The notes beneath the pieces are model-generated. The model saw nothing but the letters and a program-made list of their open reading frames with translations. It made no database searches and was not told where the DNA came from. Shown in pieces: positions 34,203 through 43,559 of a stretch of DNA of 52,217 bases. The stretch spans positions 1 to 52,217 of the forward strand of contig LSIG01000170.1 of assembly GCA_001556125.1 (NCBI GenBank), in the 5' to 3' direction. This DNA comes from Rhizobiales bacterium CCH10-E5. Its GTDB lineage: Bacteria > Pseudomonadota > Alphaproteobacteria > Rhizobiales > Beijerinckiaceae. Numbering within the stretch: the stretch's first letter is position 1; each line of letters starts with the position of its first letter. The position numbers and the translations under genes were made by a program.

Positions 34203-34682
34203 ATGGCCAAGCTGGACGCCTTCGATCTGCGGATCCTCGCCTGCCTGCAGGAGGATGCGAGCCTGCCGCTGGCCGAGCTGTCGGAGGCAGTGGGCCTGTC
34301 GGCGACACCATGCTGGCGGCGGGTCCAGAAGCTCGAGGCGGCCGGCTATATCCGCAAGCGCGTCGCGTTGCTCGACCGGACCAAGCTGCAGGCGGGCGTG
34401 ACCGTCTTCATCGCGGTGAAGACGGCGCGGCATTCGATGGAATGGCTGGAGCGGTTCCACACGGCGGTGCGCGACCTGCCCGAGATCGTCGATTTCTACC
34501 GGATGAGCGGCGAGATCGACTATTTGCTCAAGGCCTGCGTGCCGGACATCGCGGCCTATGACGCGCTCTATAAGAAGCTGATCTCCCGCATCGATCTCAA
34601 CGACGTGACCTCGATGTTTGCGATGGAAGAGCTGAAATCGACGACGGCGATCCCGCTCGGCTTCGCGCAGCCGGCGAGCTGA
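34203..34682 (+). CDS. Lrp/AsnC family transcriptional regulator
   Basis: A 159-residue regulator. The N-terminal winged helix-turn-helix (LDAFDLRILACLQEDASLPL, then AELSEAVGLSATPCWRRVQKLE) is followed by the ligand-binding RAM/AsnC domain (VTVFIAVKTARHSMEWLERF; VDFYRMSGEIDYLLKACVPD). The start at 34203 gives MAKLDAFDLRIL and has GGGGTGAG just upstream. The frame extends upstream to 34077 through AT-richer sequence that is more likely promoter. Its divergence from a cysteine-dioxygenase gene suggests a cysteine-responsive regulator comparable to DecR/CuyR-type Lrp proteins. This is inferred from context. Confidence 0.92.
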   Translation: MAKLDAFDLRILACLQEDASLPLAELSEAVGLSATPCWRRVQKLEAAGYIRKRVALLDRTKLQAGVTVFIAVKTARHSMEWLERFHTAVRDLPEIVDFYRMSGEIDYLLKACVPDIAAYDALYKKLISRIDLNDVTSMFAMEELKSTTAIPLGFAQPAS

Positions 34683-34695
34683 GCCCCAAACGAAA

Positions 34696-34721
34696 GAAGG
34701 GAGCGGCGAACCGCTCCCTTC
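34696..34721. terminator. Bidirectional rho-independent terminator
   Basis: A perfect 11-bp stem (34696-34706 with 34711-34721) and a CGAA tetraloop between the convergent Lrp and ompW genes. On the minus strand it is followed by TTTCGTTT, so it serves ompW best; on the plus strand the tail is C-rich. Confidence 0.85.
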
Positions 34722-34763
34722 CTCCCCCAGCCCCCCTGGCCCCCCAGCCAAACGGGAGCGGAC

Positions 34764-35450
34764 TTAAAACCGGTAGGTGACGCCGGCGCCGATCAGCCAC
34801 GGATCGATCTTGACCTTGCCGGCGACAAGGCCGTTGTTGACCTTGACCTTGGGCTCGAGAAAGATCTTTTTGACGTCGAAGTTGAAGCCCCAGTTCTTGT
34901 CGATCATGTAGTCGAAGCCGGCCTGCAGGGCGAAGCCGAAGCTGTCCTTGAGGTCGAAACTGGTGAAGCCGCCCTTGGCCTTCTCGTTGAAGAAGACGGT
35001 GTAGTTCACGCCGACGCCGAGATAGGGCTTGAAGGCGCCGAAATCGGTGAAGTGATACTGCAGCATCAGGGTCGGCGGCAGCAGCCAGGCCGAGCCGATC
35101 TGCGCTCCGGCGAGCGCCCCAGCGCCCTTCACCTTGTGCGGGGTGACGCCGAGGATCAGTTCGACAGCGATGTTCTTGGTGAAGAAGTAGCTGATATCGA
35201 GCTCGGGGACGACCGAGTTGGAGATATCGACGTCGCCGCCGACGATCGGCGCGCCACCGAGCCGGAGCTTGGCGCTCTCCTGCGGCACCACCGCCAGCGC
35301 ACGGCCGCGGATCATCCACGGGCTCCACTGGGTCAGCACCGGCGCGATCGGCGCGGTCTTGGCGGAAGGCAGGTCGGCCGCACCGGCCGAGGTCAGGGCG
35401 GTGCCCGCGAGCAGCGCGGCGCAGGCGGCGAGACGAAGTATGCGTGACAT
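34764..35450 (-). CDS. ompW: OmpW family outer-membrane protein
   Basis: A 228-residue eight-stranded barrel. The signal peptide is LRLAACAALLAGTALTSAGA|ADLP. Family features include PELDISYFFTKNIAVELILG, PTLMLQYHFTDFGAFKPYLG, VGVNYTVFFNE and DKNWGFNFDVKKIFLE, ending in GAGVTYRF with the terminal phenylalanine. OmpW proteins form narrow hydrophobic channels and respond to oxygen and stress. The start at 35450 leads directly into the signal. A perfect FNR/FixK box lies 88 bases upstream, and the gene ends at a strong terminator, so it is monocistronic. Confidence 0.93.
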   Translation of the reverse strand: MSRILRLAACAALLAGTALTSAGAADLPSAKTAPIAPVLTQWSPWMIRGRALAVVPQESAKLRLGGAPIVGGDVDISNSVVPELDISYFFTKNIAVELILGVTPHKVKGAGALAGAQIGSAWLLPPTLMLQYHFTDFGAFKPYLGVGVNYTVFFNEKAKGGFTSFDLKDSFGFALQAGFDYMIDKNWGFNFDVKKIFLEPKVKVNNGLVAGKVKIDPWLIGAGVTYRF

Positions 35451-35537
35451 GGCGAAGGCCCCCAGAAACGAGACCGTGGCACGTCTGCGTGCTCGCGGCT
35501 CCCGTCCTCCAGAAGCCTCGATCCCGCCAACTTCGAT

Positions 35538-35551
35538 TTGATCGGGATCAA
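35538..35551 (-). promoter_or_regulatory. FNR/FixK box upstream of ompW
   Basis: TTGAT-CGGG-ATCAA, an exact match to the TTGAT-N4-ATCAA site of FNR-type regulators, extended to 7-bp arms (ATTTGAT/ATCAAAT). It lies 88 bases upstream of the ompW ATG, consistent with an activator site near -41 if the leader is about 45 bases. E. coli ompW is also FNR-controlled. Confidence 0.7.
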
Positions 35552-35605
35552 ATCCGGCGACAGTCAGGCTGGCTGTGGCCTCGACGCAACAGCCGCTGAG
35601 GCTGC

Positions 35606-37228
35606 TCAGCCGCGCGCGACCTTCTGATAGTCCTTGATGTCCGAGAAGGTGACGTCGGGCACGCGCTCGGCATCGTATTTCAGGGTGAACTGGCTCGACG
35701 CCATGAAGACCGGATCCCCGTCGAGATCGTCCGCCATGGAGGAGGGTTTGGAGGCGACGAATTTCTGCAGCGCCGCCTTGTCCTCCGAGGAGACCCAACG
35801 GGCGATCGAGAACTGGCAGGGCTCGAAGTCGACCGGTAGCGAGTACTCCACATCCATGCGCTCCTTGAGCACGTCGAGCTGGAGCGCGCCGACGACGCCG
35901 ACGATGGCGGGGGCGCCGTCATGGGGCAAAAAGATCTGGACGACACCTTCTTCTGCCATCTGCTGCAGGGCCTCGCGCAGCTTCTTGGCCTTCATCGCGT
36001 CCTTGAGCTTCACGCGGCGCAGGATTTCCGGGGCGAAGCTCGGCACACCCTTGAAGACGACGTCCTCGCCCTCGGTCAGCGTGTCGCCGATGCGCAGCGT
36101 GCCGTGGTTCGGCAGGCCGACGATGTCGCCGGCGAAGGCCTCCTCCGCGATCGAGCGGTCGCGCGCGAAGAAGAATTGCGGCGCATTGAGCGGCATCGGC
36201 TTGCCGGTCCGCACGAGCTTCGCCTTCATGCCGCGCGAGAGCTTGCCCGAGCAGACGCGCATGAAGGCGATGCGGTCGCGGTGGTTGGGATCCATGTTCG
36301 CCTGGATCTTGAAGACGAAGCCGGTCATCTTCGGCTCGTCCGCCTGGATGGCGCGCTTGTCGGCCACCTGGGCACGCGGGCTGGGCGCCAGCGCGCCGAG
36401 CGCGTCGATCAGGTCGCGCACGCCGTAGTCGCGCAGCGCCGCGCCGAAATAGAGCGGCGTCAGATGTCCCTCGCGGAAGGCCTCGAGGTCGAAGGGCTTC
36501 AGCCCTTCGCTGGCGAGGAAGACCTCCTCGCGCCAGGTCTCGGCGGCACCGTGCGGCAGGAGTTCGTCGAAGAGCTTGTCGTCGGGGCCGGAGACGGCGA
36601 GATCCTCGGCGCTCTCGTCGCCCTTCTGATTGCGGCGGAAGCTGTTGGTCTTGAGATCATAGGTGCCGACGAACTCGCGGCCGCGGCCGACCGGCCAGGT
36701 CATGGGCGCGACATCGAGGGCCAGCGTGGTCTCGATCTCGTTGATCAGGTCGAACAGGTCGCGGGTCTCGCGGTCGACCTTGTTGATGAAGGTGACAATC
36801 GGGATGTCGCGCAGGCGGCAGACTTCGAACAGCTTCTTGGTGCGCGCCTCGATGCCCTTGGCGGCGTCGATCACCATCACCGCGCTGTCGACCGCCGTCA
36901 GGGTTCGATAGGTGTCCTCCGAGAAGTCCTCGTGGCCCGGCGTGTCGAGCAGATTGAAGACATGGCCGCCATATTCGAAGGTCATCACCGAGGTGACGAC
37001 CGAGATGCCGCGCTGGCGCTCGATCTTCATCCAGTCCGAGGAGGTCTGGCGCCGGCCCTGCTTGGCACGCACCTCGCCCGCGAGCTGAATCGCGCCGCCG
37101 AAATAGAGCAGCTTCTCGGTCAGCGTGGTCTTGCCGGCGTCGGGGTGGGAGATGATCGCGAAGGTGCGGCGGCGCGCATGCGGGGCGGCGTCGCCTGCCG
37201 GCGCGGCGGAGGTCTGAATGTCGGTCAT
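35606..37228 (-). CDS. prfC: Peptide chain release factor 3
   Basis: A 540-residue translational GTPase that removes RF1/RF2 from the ribosome after peptide release. The G domain has SHPDAGKTTLTEKLL (G1), the switch region QRGISVVTSVMTFEY, DTPGHEDFSEDTYRTL (G3) and FINKVDRETRD (G4). The RF3-specific C-terminal part includes GVVGALQLDVLKERMDVEYS and FEPCQFSIARWV. The start at 37228 gives MTDIQTSAAPAG and places the G1 motif at the usual distance; an upstream ATG at 37291 is less likely. The gene lies upstream of ompW on the same strand, but the gap holding the FNR box suggests separate transcription. Confidence 0.96.
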   Translation of the reverse strand: MTDIQTSAAPAGDAAPHARRRTFAIISHPDAGKTTLTEKLLYFGGAIQLAGEVRAKQGRRQTSSDWMKIERQRGISVVTSVMTFEYGGHVFNLLDTPGHEDFSEDTYRTLTAVDSAVMVIDAAKGIEARTKKLFEVCRLRDIPIVTFINKVDRETRDLFDLINEIETTLALDVAPMTWPVGRGREFVGTYDLKTNSFRRNQKGDESAEDLAVSGPDDKLFDELLPHGAAETWREEVFLASEGLKPFDLEAFREGHLTPLYFGAALRDYGVRDLIDALGALAPSPRAQVADKRAIQADEPKMTGFVFKIQANMDPNHRDRIAFMRVCSGKLSRGMKAKLVRTGKPMPLNAPQFFFARDRSIAEEAFAGDIVGLPNHGTLRIGDTLTEGEDVVFKGVPSFAPEILRRVKLKDAMKAKKLREALQQMAEEGVVQIFLPHDGAPAIVGVVGALQLDVLKERMDVEYSLPVDFEPCQFSIARWVSSEDKAALQKFVASKPSSMADDLDGDPVFMASSQFTLKYDAERVPDVTFSDIKDYQKVARG

Positions 37229-37386
37229 GGCGGTGTGAGAACAGGATGGGGCGGGCGAAGTCAATCGCCGCGGCGGGTCCGGTGCCACCATCGCGCGAGA
37301 AGCCGTGAGGTTAGCCCCCGTTAACCCTTTGATCCCATCATCCCGCCGAACCGGGGGAGCGTGATTCCCTTACGGAAGGCGTCTCG

Positions 37387-39066
37387 ATGGTCGGCCCGAG
37401 GAAAATATCGACCCAGATCTTCGGCGCCTTTGCGGCGTTCGCGGTGGCCGCCATGCTGGCCGTCGGCATCGGAGCCCATGCGCTGTCGCGCTATGCCGCC
37501 ATGACGAGCGAGATGGAGACGGTGACGCAGCGCACCATCCTGGCCGAACGAATGGACAGCCTCGTCAACGCGGTGGTGATGGAATCGCGCGGCATCTACA
37601 TGGCGGCGGACGCCCGTGACGCCGAGCGTTTCGCGCTGCCGCTGCTCGCCGATCTCGTCCAGATCAAGCGGCTCGCGGCCGAGTGGCGCAACCTCTACGC
37701 CGCCCACGAGCTTGCGGCCTTCGAGGTGGTCTCGCGCCAGCTCGATGACTTCGTCGCCTTCCGCACCGAACTCGCTCGGCTCGGGCGTGAACAGGGGCCC
37801 GCCGCCGCCAATGCCTTCGGCAACAACGAAACCAACCGCAACAACCGCAAGGTTCTCAATGCGGCGCTGAGGAATGTCGCCCTGCTCAACGAAAGCCGCG
37901 CCGCCGTGACGGATGCCGAGCGCGAGGTGCTGCAGAACCACAGCCTCTGGCTCCAGATCGTCGGCGGGGCCCTGGTGGTCGTCGGCTTCCTTGGTGCGCT
38001 CGCCCTCGTCCATCTGCGCGTGTCGCGGCCGCTGCGCCGCCTCGCTACGACGATGCAGCGCCTGGCCGATGCCGAGGACGTTACGGAGATCCCCTCGATC
38101 CGCCAGCGCGACGAGATCGGCGACATGGCGCGTTCGGTGGCCGTCTTTCTGAAGACCGCGACGGAGCGCGCAGGCCTCGAGGCCGAGGCGACGGCGTCCG
38201 ATGCGGCGCGGCTGCGCCGGCAGGCCAAGCGCGAGGAACTCACGGCGGATTTCAATGTCAGGATCGACCAGGTTCTCGACACCGTTCGGCTCAGCGCCGA
38301 CGAGATGGAGGAGACGGCGCGCAGCCTGAACGCCGTAGCAACGAGTGCGACGGCCCAGGCCAACGAGGCGCGCGCGGCCGCACTCGACGCTTCCGACAAT
38401 GTCCGCTCCATCGCCGCCGCCTCGGAGCAGCTGTCGGAGTCGATCTCGGATATCGCGGAGCGGATCGGGCACACCGACAATGTCGTCCGAAGCGCAGCCG
38501 GTGACGCCGCGCGGGCGCGAACCAATGTCGGCAATCTGCTCGGTGCGTCGGAAAGTATCGCGCGGGTCATCGGCCTGATCCGCGAGATTGCGGCCCAGAC
38601 CAATCTGCTCGCGCTCAACGCGACGATTGAGGCGGCTCGCGCGGGCGAGGCAGGGCGCGGCTTTGCGGTCGTCGCCGGGGAGGTCAAGCTGCTGGCGGAC
38701 CGGACTGCCCAGGCGACCGACGAGATCGCCGAGCGCATCGCCGCTTTCGAGAGCGAGACCAAGGGTGCCGTGGCCGCGATCGAGACCATCGCACGGGTCA
38801 TGGGCGAGGTGGCGCAGCAGACGGTTGCCATCGCCGGTGCGACCGCGCAGCAGATGGGCGCGACCTCGGAGATCGCCAGCAGCGCCCAGGCCACCGCCGA
38901 CGGCACAGCGGGCGTCGCCCGCCAGATGCAGGAGGTGACGGCGACTTCCCAGGCCGCGATGCTCTCGGCCAATCGCGCGCTCAGCACTGCAGAAAATCTG
39001 GCGCGGGAAGCCCATGCGCTCCGCAGCGCCGTTGGCACGTTCTTCGCCGAGATGAAGGCCGCCTGA
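37387..39066 (+). CDS. Methyl-accepting chemotaxis protein
   Basis: A 559-residue membrane chemoreceptor. One membrane helix near residues 10-30 and a second near 195-217 ([20 protein letters not shown]) bracket a four-helix-bundle periplasmic sensor. A HAMP domain follows ([18 protein letters not shown]). The cytoplasmic signalling bundle includes the highly conserved hairpin [20 protein letters not shown] and [16 protein letters not shown], which contacts CheA and CheW. No C-terminal pentapeptide for CheR docking is seen. GGAAGG lies about 8 bases before the ATG. The ligand is unknown. No other che gene is in the window. Confidence 0.94.
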   Translation: MVGPRKISTQIFGAFAAFAVAAMLAVGIGAHALSRYAAMTSEMETVTQRTILAERMDSLVNAVVMESRGIYMAADARDAERFALPLLADLVQIKRLAAEWRNLYAAHELAAFEVVSRQLDDFVAFRTELARLGREQGPAAANAFGNNETNRNNRKVLNAALRNVALLNESRAAVTDAEREVLQNHSLWLQIVGGALVVVGFLGALALVHLRVSRPLRRLATTMQRLADAEDVTEIPSIRQRDEIGDMARSVAVFLKTATERAGLEAEATASDAARLRRQAKREELTADFNVRIDQVLDTVRLSADEMEETARSLNAVATSATAQANEARAAALDASDNVRSIAAASEQLSESISDIAERIGHTDNVVRSAAGDAARARTNVGNLLGASESIARVIGLIREIAAQTNLLALNATIEAARAGEAGRGFAVVAGEVKLLADRTAQATDEIAERIAAFESETKGAVAAIETIARVMGEVAQQTVAIAGATAQQMGATSEIASSAQATADGTAGVARQMQEVTATSQAAMLSANRALSTAENLAREAHALRSAVGTFFAEMKAA

Positions 39067-39209
39067 CGACCCAAATCATCTCCGACAACGGTCGAAGACG
39101 CCGGTTCACGGGTCCGTGATCGCTTCGGACGGCTTCGTGACGCACTCTGTGCTGTCATATCGGCCCGTCATGCGTTTCCCTCGCTGCGCCAAACGCAGAA
39201 GGGGACAGG

Positions 39210-40625
39210 ATGACCGAGCCGCACCGCAGCGACCCACAGCCGACGCTGTCGGTTTTCGACGCCGTCACGATCATGGTCGGGATCGTCGTGGGCATCGGCA
39301 TCTTCAAGACGCCATCGCTGATCGCGGCCAATGTCGGCAGCGAAGCGGCCTTCCTCGGCGTCTGGGTCGCGGGCGGCCTCGTCACCCTGATCGGCGCACT
39401 CTGCTATGCCGAACTCGCGGCGGCCCATCCCCATGCCGGCGGCGAGTATCATTTCCTCGGGCGCGCCTATGGCCGGCCCGTCGCGGTGCTGTTCGGCTGG
39501 GCCCGCGGCTCGGTGATCCAGACCGGTGCGATCGCGGCGGTCGCCTTCGTCCTCGGCGACTATGCCGCGCAGGTGGTGCCGCTCGGCCCCTATGGTCCGG
39601 CGCTCTATGCGGCACTGGCGATCGTGGTGCTGACCGGCCTCAACGTCGCCGGGACGATCCAGAGCAAGACGCTGCAGATCGCGGTGACCTTCATCGAGGT
39701 CGGGCTGATCGCGGCGATCATCGGCTGGGGCTTGTTCGGCAGCGTGGGCGCAGCCGCCCCCGCCGCCGCGGCCGCGGCGACGCCGAATGCCGGCGCTCTC
39801 GGCCTGGCGATGATCTTCGTCCTGCTGACCTACGGCGGCTGGAACGAGGCGGCCTATCTCTCGGGTGAATTGCGCGATCCAGGCCGCAACATGGTCCGCG
39901 TGCTGGTGATCGGAACCGCGGTCCTGGTGGGTCTCTATGTCGCCGCCAATGCGGCGCTGCTGGCGATCCTGGGTCTCGACGGGCTGCGTGGATCGCAGGC
40001 GGTCGCGACCGACATGATGCGACGCGTCGCAGGCGAGTCGGGTGCGCTGATCGTCAGCCTCGCGATCGTGGTCGCCGCGCTGTCGACCCTGAATGCGACG
40101 ATCTTCACCGGGGCACGGGTCTATTTCGCAATGGCCCGCGACATCACGCTGCTGCCGCGCGTCGGAGACTGGAACGAGCGCGGCCGTGCGCCGGCCAATG
40201 GGCTGATCGCGCAGGGGGCTGTCGCGCTGCTGCTGGTCGCGCTGGGCGCGGCCAGCCGCGACGGCTTCCAGGCCATGGTCGACTACAGCGCGCCGGTGTT
40301 CTGGGCCTTCCTGCTGCTGGTCGCCCTGGCGCTGCCGATCCTGCGCTGGCGCGAGCCGGATCGTGTCCGTCCCTTCAAGGTGCCGCTCTACCCGCTGACG
40401 CCCGCGCTCTTCGCGCTGACCTGCGCCTACATGCTCCACGCCAGTCTCGCTTACACGGGCAAGGGCGCCCTGATCGGACTCGGCGTCGTGCTGGCCGGCC
40501 TGCCGCTGCTGCTGTTCCAGAGCCGGCGCAGCGAGGACGAGCGCAGCCCCGCTTCCCCGCCGGCCGACGTCGCCCTCGCCGCGTCGCCTGCGCCGATCCT
40601 CGTTCAACCAGGAGAGAGACGATGA
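39210..40625 (+). CDS. APC family amino-acid permease
   Basis: A 471-residue inner-membrane transporter with about 12 hydrophobic segments. The N-terminal unwound-helix signature VGIVVGIGIFKTPSLIAANV matches the GxGI motif of the APC superfamily; TLIGALCYAELAAAHPHAGG is the TM2-3 signature, and YGGWNEAAYLSGELRDPGRN is typical of the LAT/amino-acid exchanger branch. A cytoplasmic tail follows residue 440. AAGGGGACAGG precedes the ATG. Its stop overlaps the next gene's ATG (ATGA), so transport and the downstream exported methyltransferase are translationally coupled. The substrate is not determinable, but branched or hydrophobic amino acids are usual. Confidence 0.92.
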   Translation: MTEPHRSDPQPTLSVFDAVTIMVGIVVGIGIFKTPSLIAANVGSEAAFLGVWVAGGLVTLIGALCYAELAAAHPHAGGEYHFLGRAYGRPVAVLFGWARGSVIQTGAIAAVAFVLGDYAAQVVPLGPYGPALYAALAIVVLTGLNVAGTIQSKTLQIAVTFIEVGLIAAIIGWGLFGSVGAAAPAAAAAATPNAGALGLAMIFVLLTYGGWNEAAYLSGELRDPGRNMVRVLVIGTAVLVGLYVAANAALLAILGLDGLRGSQAVATDMMRRVAGESGALIVSLAIVVAALSTLNATIFTGARVYFAMARDITLLPRVGDWNERGRAPANGLIAQGAVALLLVALGAASRDGFQAMVDYSAPVFWAFLLLVALALPILRWREPDRVRPFKVPLYPLTPALFALTCAYMLHASLAYTGKGALIGLGVVLAGLPLLLFQSRRSEDERSPASPPADVALAASPAPILVQPGERR

Positions 40626-41479
40626 CGACGTTCCGAACCCTTGCGGCCGCCTGCGCGGTCTCGATGCTCGCGCTGGGCACCGTCCCGTCGCATGCGCAGC
40701 CGGCTCAGGCCGGCAAGGACACGACGACGACGGCGCCGGCCTATGTCCCCCAGTCGGGCCAGGCCGGCAAGGACGTGGTCTGGGTGCCGACGCAGGACGC
40801 GCTGGTTCAGCGCATGCTCGACATGGCGAAGGTGACCAAGGAGGACAAGCTCGTCGATCTCGGCTCCGGCGACGGACGCACCGTCATCGCCGCCGCGAAG
40901 CGGGGCCTCACCGCCCGGGGCATCGAGTACAATCCCGATCTCGTCACGCTGTCGCAGCGCAACGCCGAGGCCGAAGGCGTTTCCGACCGCGCCCGGTTCG
41001 AGCGGGGCGACATCTTCGAGGCGGACTTCTCGGAGGCGACGGTGGTGACGCTGTTCCTGCTGCCGGAGCTCAATCTGCGGCTCCGGCCGACGCTGCTGAA
41101 CATGAAGCCGGGCACCCGCGTCGTCTCCAACACCTTCACCATGGATGAGTGGACGCCGGACGAGACGGCCGTCCTGGCCGAGAACTGCGTCAATTTCTGC
41201 CGGGCCCATTTCTGGGTCGTCCCCGCCAAGGTGGCCGGTACCTGGCGCCTGGGCGATGGCGAACTGAACCTGAAGCAGAGCTTCCAGATGCTGGAGGGCA
41301 CGCTGACGCGCGGCGGCAAGACGCTGCCCATCACCGAGGCGCGGATGCGCGGCAGCGAGATCAGCTTCGTCGCCGACGGCCGTCGCTACACGGGCACCGT
41401 CACGGACGGACGCATGAGCGGCCGCAGCGAGGGTGCTGGCCAGGCACAGGACTGGCAGGCGACGCGCAGCGCGAGCTAA
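40622..41479 (+). CDS. Exported SAM-dependent methyltransferase-like protein with C-terminal beta domain
   Basis: A 285-residue protein. The first 25 residues form a clear signal peptide (TLAAACAVSMLALGTVPSHA|QP). A linker with a repeated QAGKD follows. The class I methyltransferase fold begins near residue 60: KLVDLGSGDGRTVIAAAKRG (77-95), acidic strand end ARGIEYNPDL (98-107), RGDIFEADF (128-136), TLFLLPELN and MKPGTRVVS. Residues ~204-272 add a beta-rich domain (VAGTWRLGDGELNLKQSF; GSEISFVADGRRYTGTV). The layout recalls the FAM173/lysine methyltransferase-like group. SAM is not known to be available in the periplasm, so catalysis, anchoring or a binding role are all open. Confidence 0.85.
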   Translation: MTTFRTLAAACAVSMLALGTVPSHAQPAQAGKDTTTTAPAYVPQSGQAGKDVVWVPTQDALVQRMLDMAKVTKEDKLVDLGSGDGRTVIAAAKRGLTARGIEYNPDLVTLSQRNAEAEGVSDRARFERGDIFEADFSEATVVTLFLLPELNLRLRPTLLNMKPGTRVVSNTFTMDEWTPDETAVLAENCVNFCRAHFWVVPAKVAGTWRLGDGELNLKQSFQMLEGTLTRGGKTLPITEARMRGSEISFVADGRRYTGTVTDGRMSGRSEGAGQAQDWQATRSAS

Positions 41480-41487
41480 GCTTTCGA

Positions 41488-41522
41488 CCGGCTACCGCCT
41501 CAGTTCTTGAGGCGGTAGCCGG
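41488..41522. terminator. Long bidirectional hairpin overlapping the permease 3' end
   Basis: A perfect 15-bp stem (41488-41502 with 41508-41522) with loop GTTCT, between convergent genes. The last codons and the stop of the ABC permease (stop at 41500-41502) are inside the stem. Neither side has a strong U-tract. Confidence 0.65.
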
Positions 41523-42290
41523 TGCGGAAGATCCAGGCCGTGGCGACGGTGCAGACGAGCAGGAAGGCCAGCGTCATGCCCAGGCTGATGCCGACGCCGA
41601 CATCGGCGACGCCGAAGAAGCTCCAGCGGAACCCGCTGATCAGATAGACGACCGGGTTAAACAGTGCGACCGTGCGCCAGAAGGGCGGCAGCATCTCGAT
41701 CGAATAGAAGGAGCCGCCGAGGAAGGCGAGCGGAGTCACCACCAGCAGCGGAATGACCTGCAGCCGCTCGAAACCGTCCGCCCAGATGCCGATGATGAAG
41801 CCGAAGAGGCTGAACGTCACCGCCGTCAGCACGAGGAAGAGGAGCATCCAGAGCGGGTGTTCGATCCGCAGCGGCACGAAGAAGGTGGCGGTGAGCAGGA
41901 TGATCAGGCCGAGGACGACGGATTTGGTCGCCGCCGCGCCGACATAGCCGATCACCACCTCCCACCAGGCCACGGGGGCCGAGAGCAGCTCATAGATCGT
42001 GCCGGTGAATTTCGGGAAGTAGATCGCAAAGGAGGCGTTGGCGATGCTCTGGGTGAGCAGCGTCAGCATGATCAGCCCCGGTACGATGAAGGCGCCATAG
42101 GCGACCCCGTCGATGGCCTGCATGCGGGAACCGATCGCGGCGCCGAAGACGACGAAATAGAGCGAGGTCGACAGTACGGGGGAAACGACGCTCTGCAGCG
42201 GCGTGCGCAGGGTGCGCGCCATCTCGAAGCGATAGATCGCGGCAATCGCGCGCCAGTTGAAGCGCGGAGCCACCGCCTGGTCGAACGATG

Positions 42291-42294
<4 letters not shown>
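41500..42294 (-). CDS. ABC-2 type transporter permease
   Basis: A 264-residue inner-membrane protein with six hydrophobic segments. The N-terminal elbow helix ([20 protein letters not shown]), the [20 protein letters not shown] segment and the terminal region [20 protein letters not shown] with [13 protein letters not shown] are those of ABC-2 exporters of the YadH/NodJ type. It overlaps the upstream ATPase gene by 4 bases, so the two are coupled. The cargo is unknown; relatives handle lipids, saccharides or drugs. The end of the gene is embedded in a 15-bp hairpin. Confidence 0.9.
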
Positions 42295-43229
<935 letters not shown>

Positions 43230-43347
43230 ATAGGTCGGGTCCTGCGACGGGGCGATGGCGCACGGACGCAGACCGGCAATGCGTCCTCGCCGCTCCTAGC
43301 AACCTCCTGCTGCCGCCTCCTGTCGGGAACAGCGATCGCCAACGCAA

Positions 43348-43371
43348 AATGGCCGGGCGAACCCGGCCATT
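43348..43371 (-). terminator. Rho-independent terminator after the 24-residue gene
   Basis: A perfect 10-bp stem AATGGCCGGG/CCCGGCCATT (43348-43357 with 43362-43371) with a TTCG loop on the minus strand, followed by TTGCG. It lies 22 bases past the stop of the 43394-43468 gene. Confidence 0.75.
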
Positions 43372-43393
43372 CTTTTGGCGCGACGGCGCGCCG

Positions 43394-43468
43394 TCAGCGC
43401 ATGAAGAACCAGAGCAGGATGATGATCGGAATCGGAACGCCGAGCAGCCAGAGAGCAATCGAACGCAT
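43394..43468 (-). CDS. 24-residue single-span membrane peptide
   Basis: A very short gene: product MRSIALWLLGVPIPIIILLW followed by FFMR, a nearly all-hydrophobic helix with a central Pro-x-Pro and basic ends. Its start is preceded by GGGGCTGAT and its stop is followed 22 bases later by a strong intrinsic terminator, so transcription and translation signals frame it. Peptides of this pattern (an LWLLGVPIPIII core) recur in many proteobacteria as unnamed small proteins. The role is unknown; membrane stress or complex assembly would be guesses. Confidence 0.7.
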   Translation of the reverse strand: MRSIALWLLGVPIPIIILLWFFMR

Positions 43469-43559
43469 GGAAATCAGCCCCGGAAGTTGGTGATGACGAT
43501 GCGGATGCAACGCCGGCCGCGCGCCGAAGGTTCCTTGCCGGGGCTTGGTAGGCCGCCGC

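Noticed and set aside
37311..37324. CtrA-like TTAG/TTAA pair before the chemoreceptor gene
   Set aside because: The spacer is 6 bases, not 7, so it does not meet the consensus.
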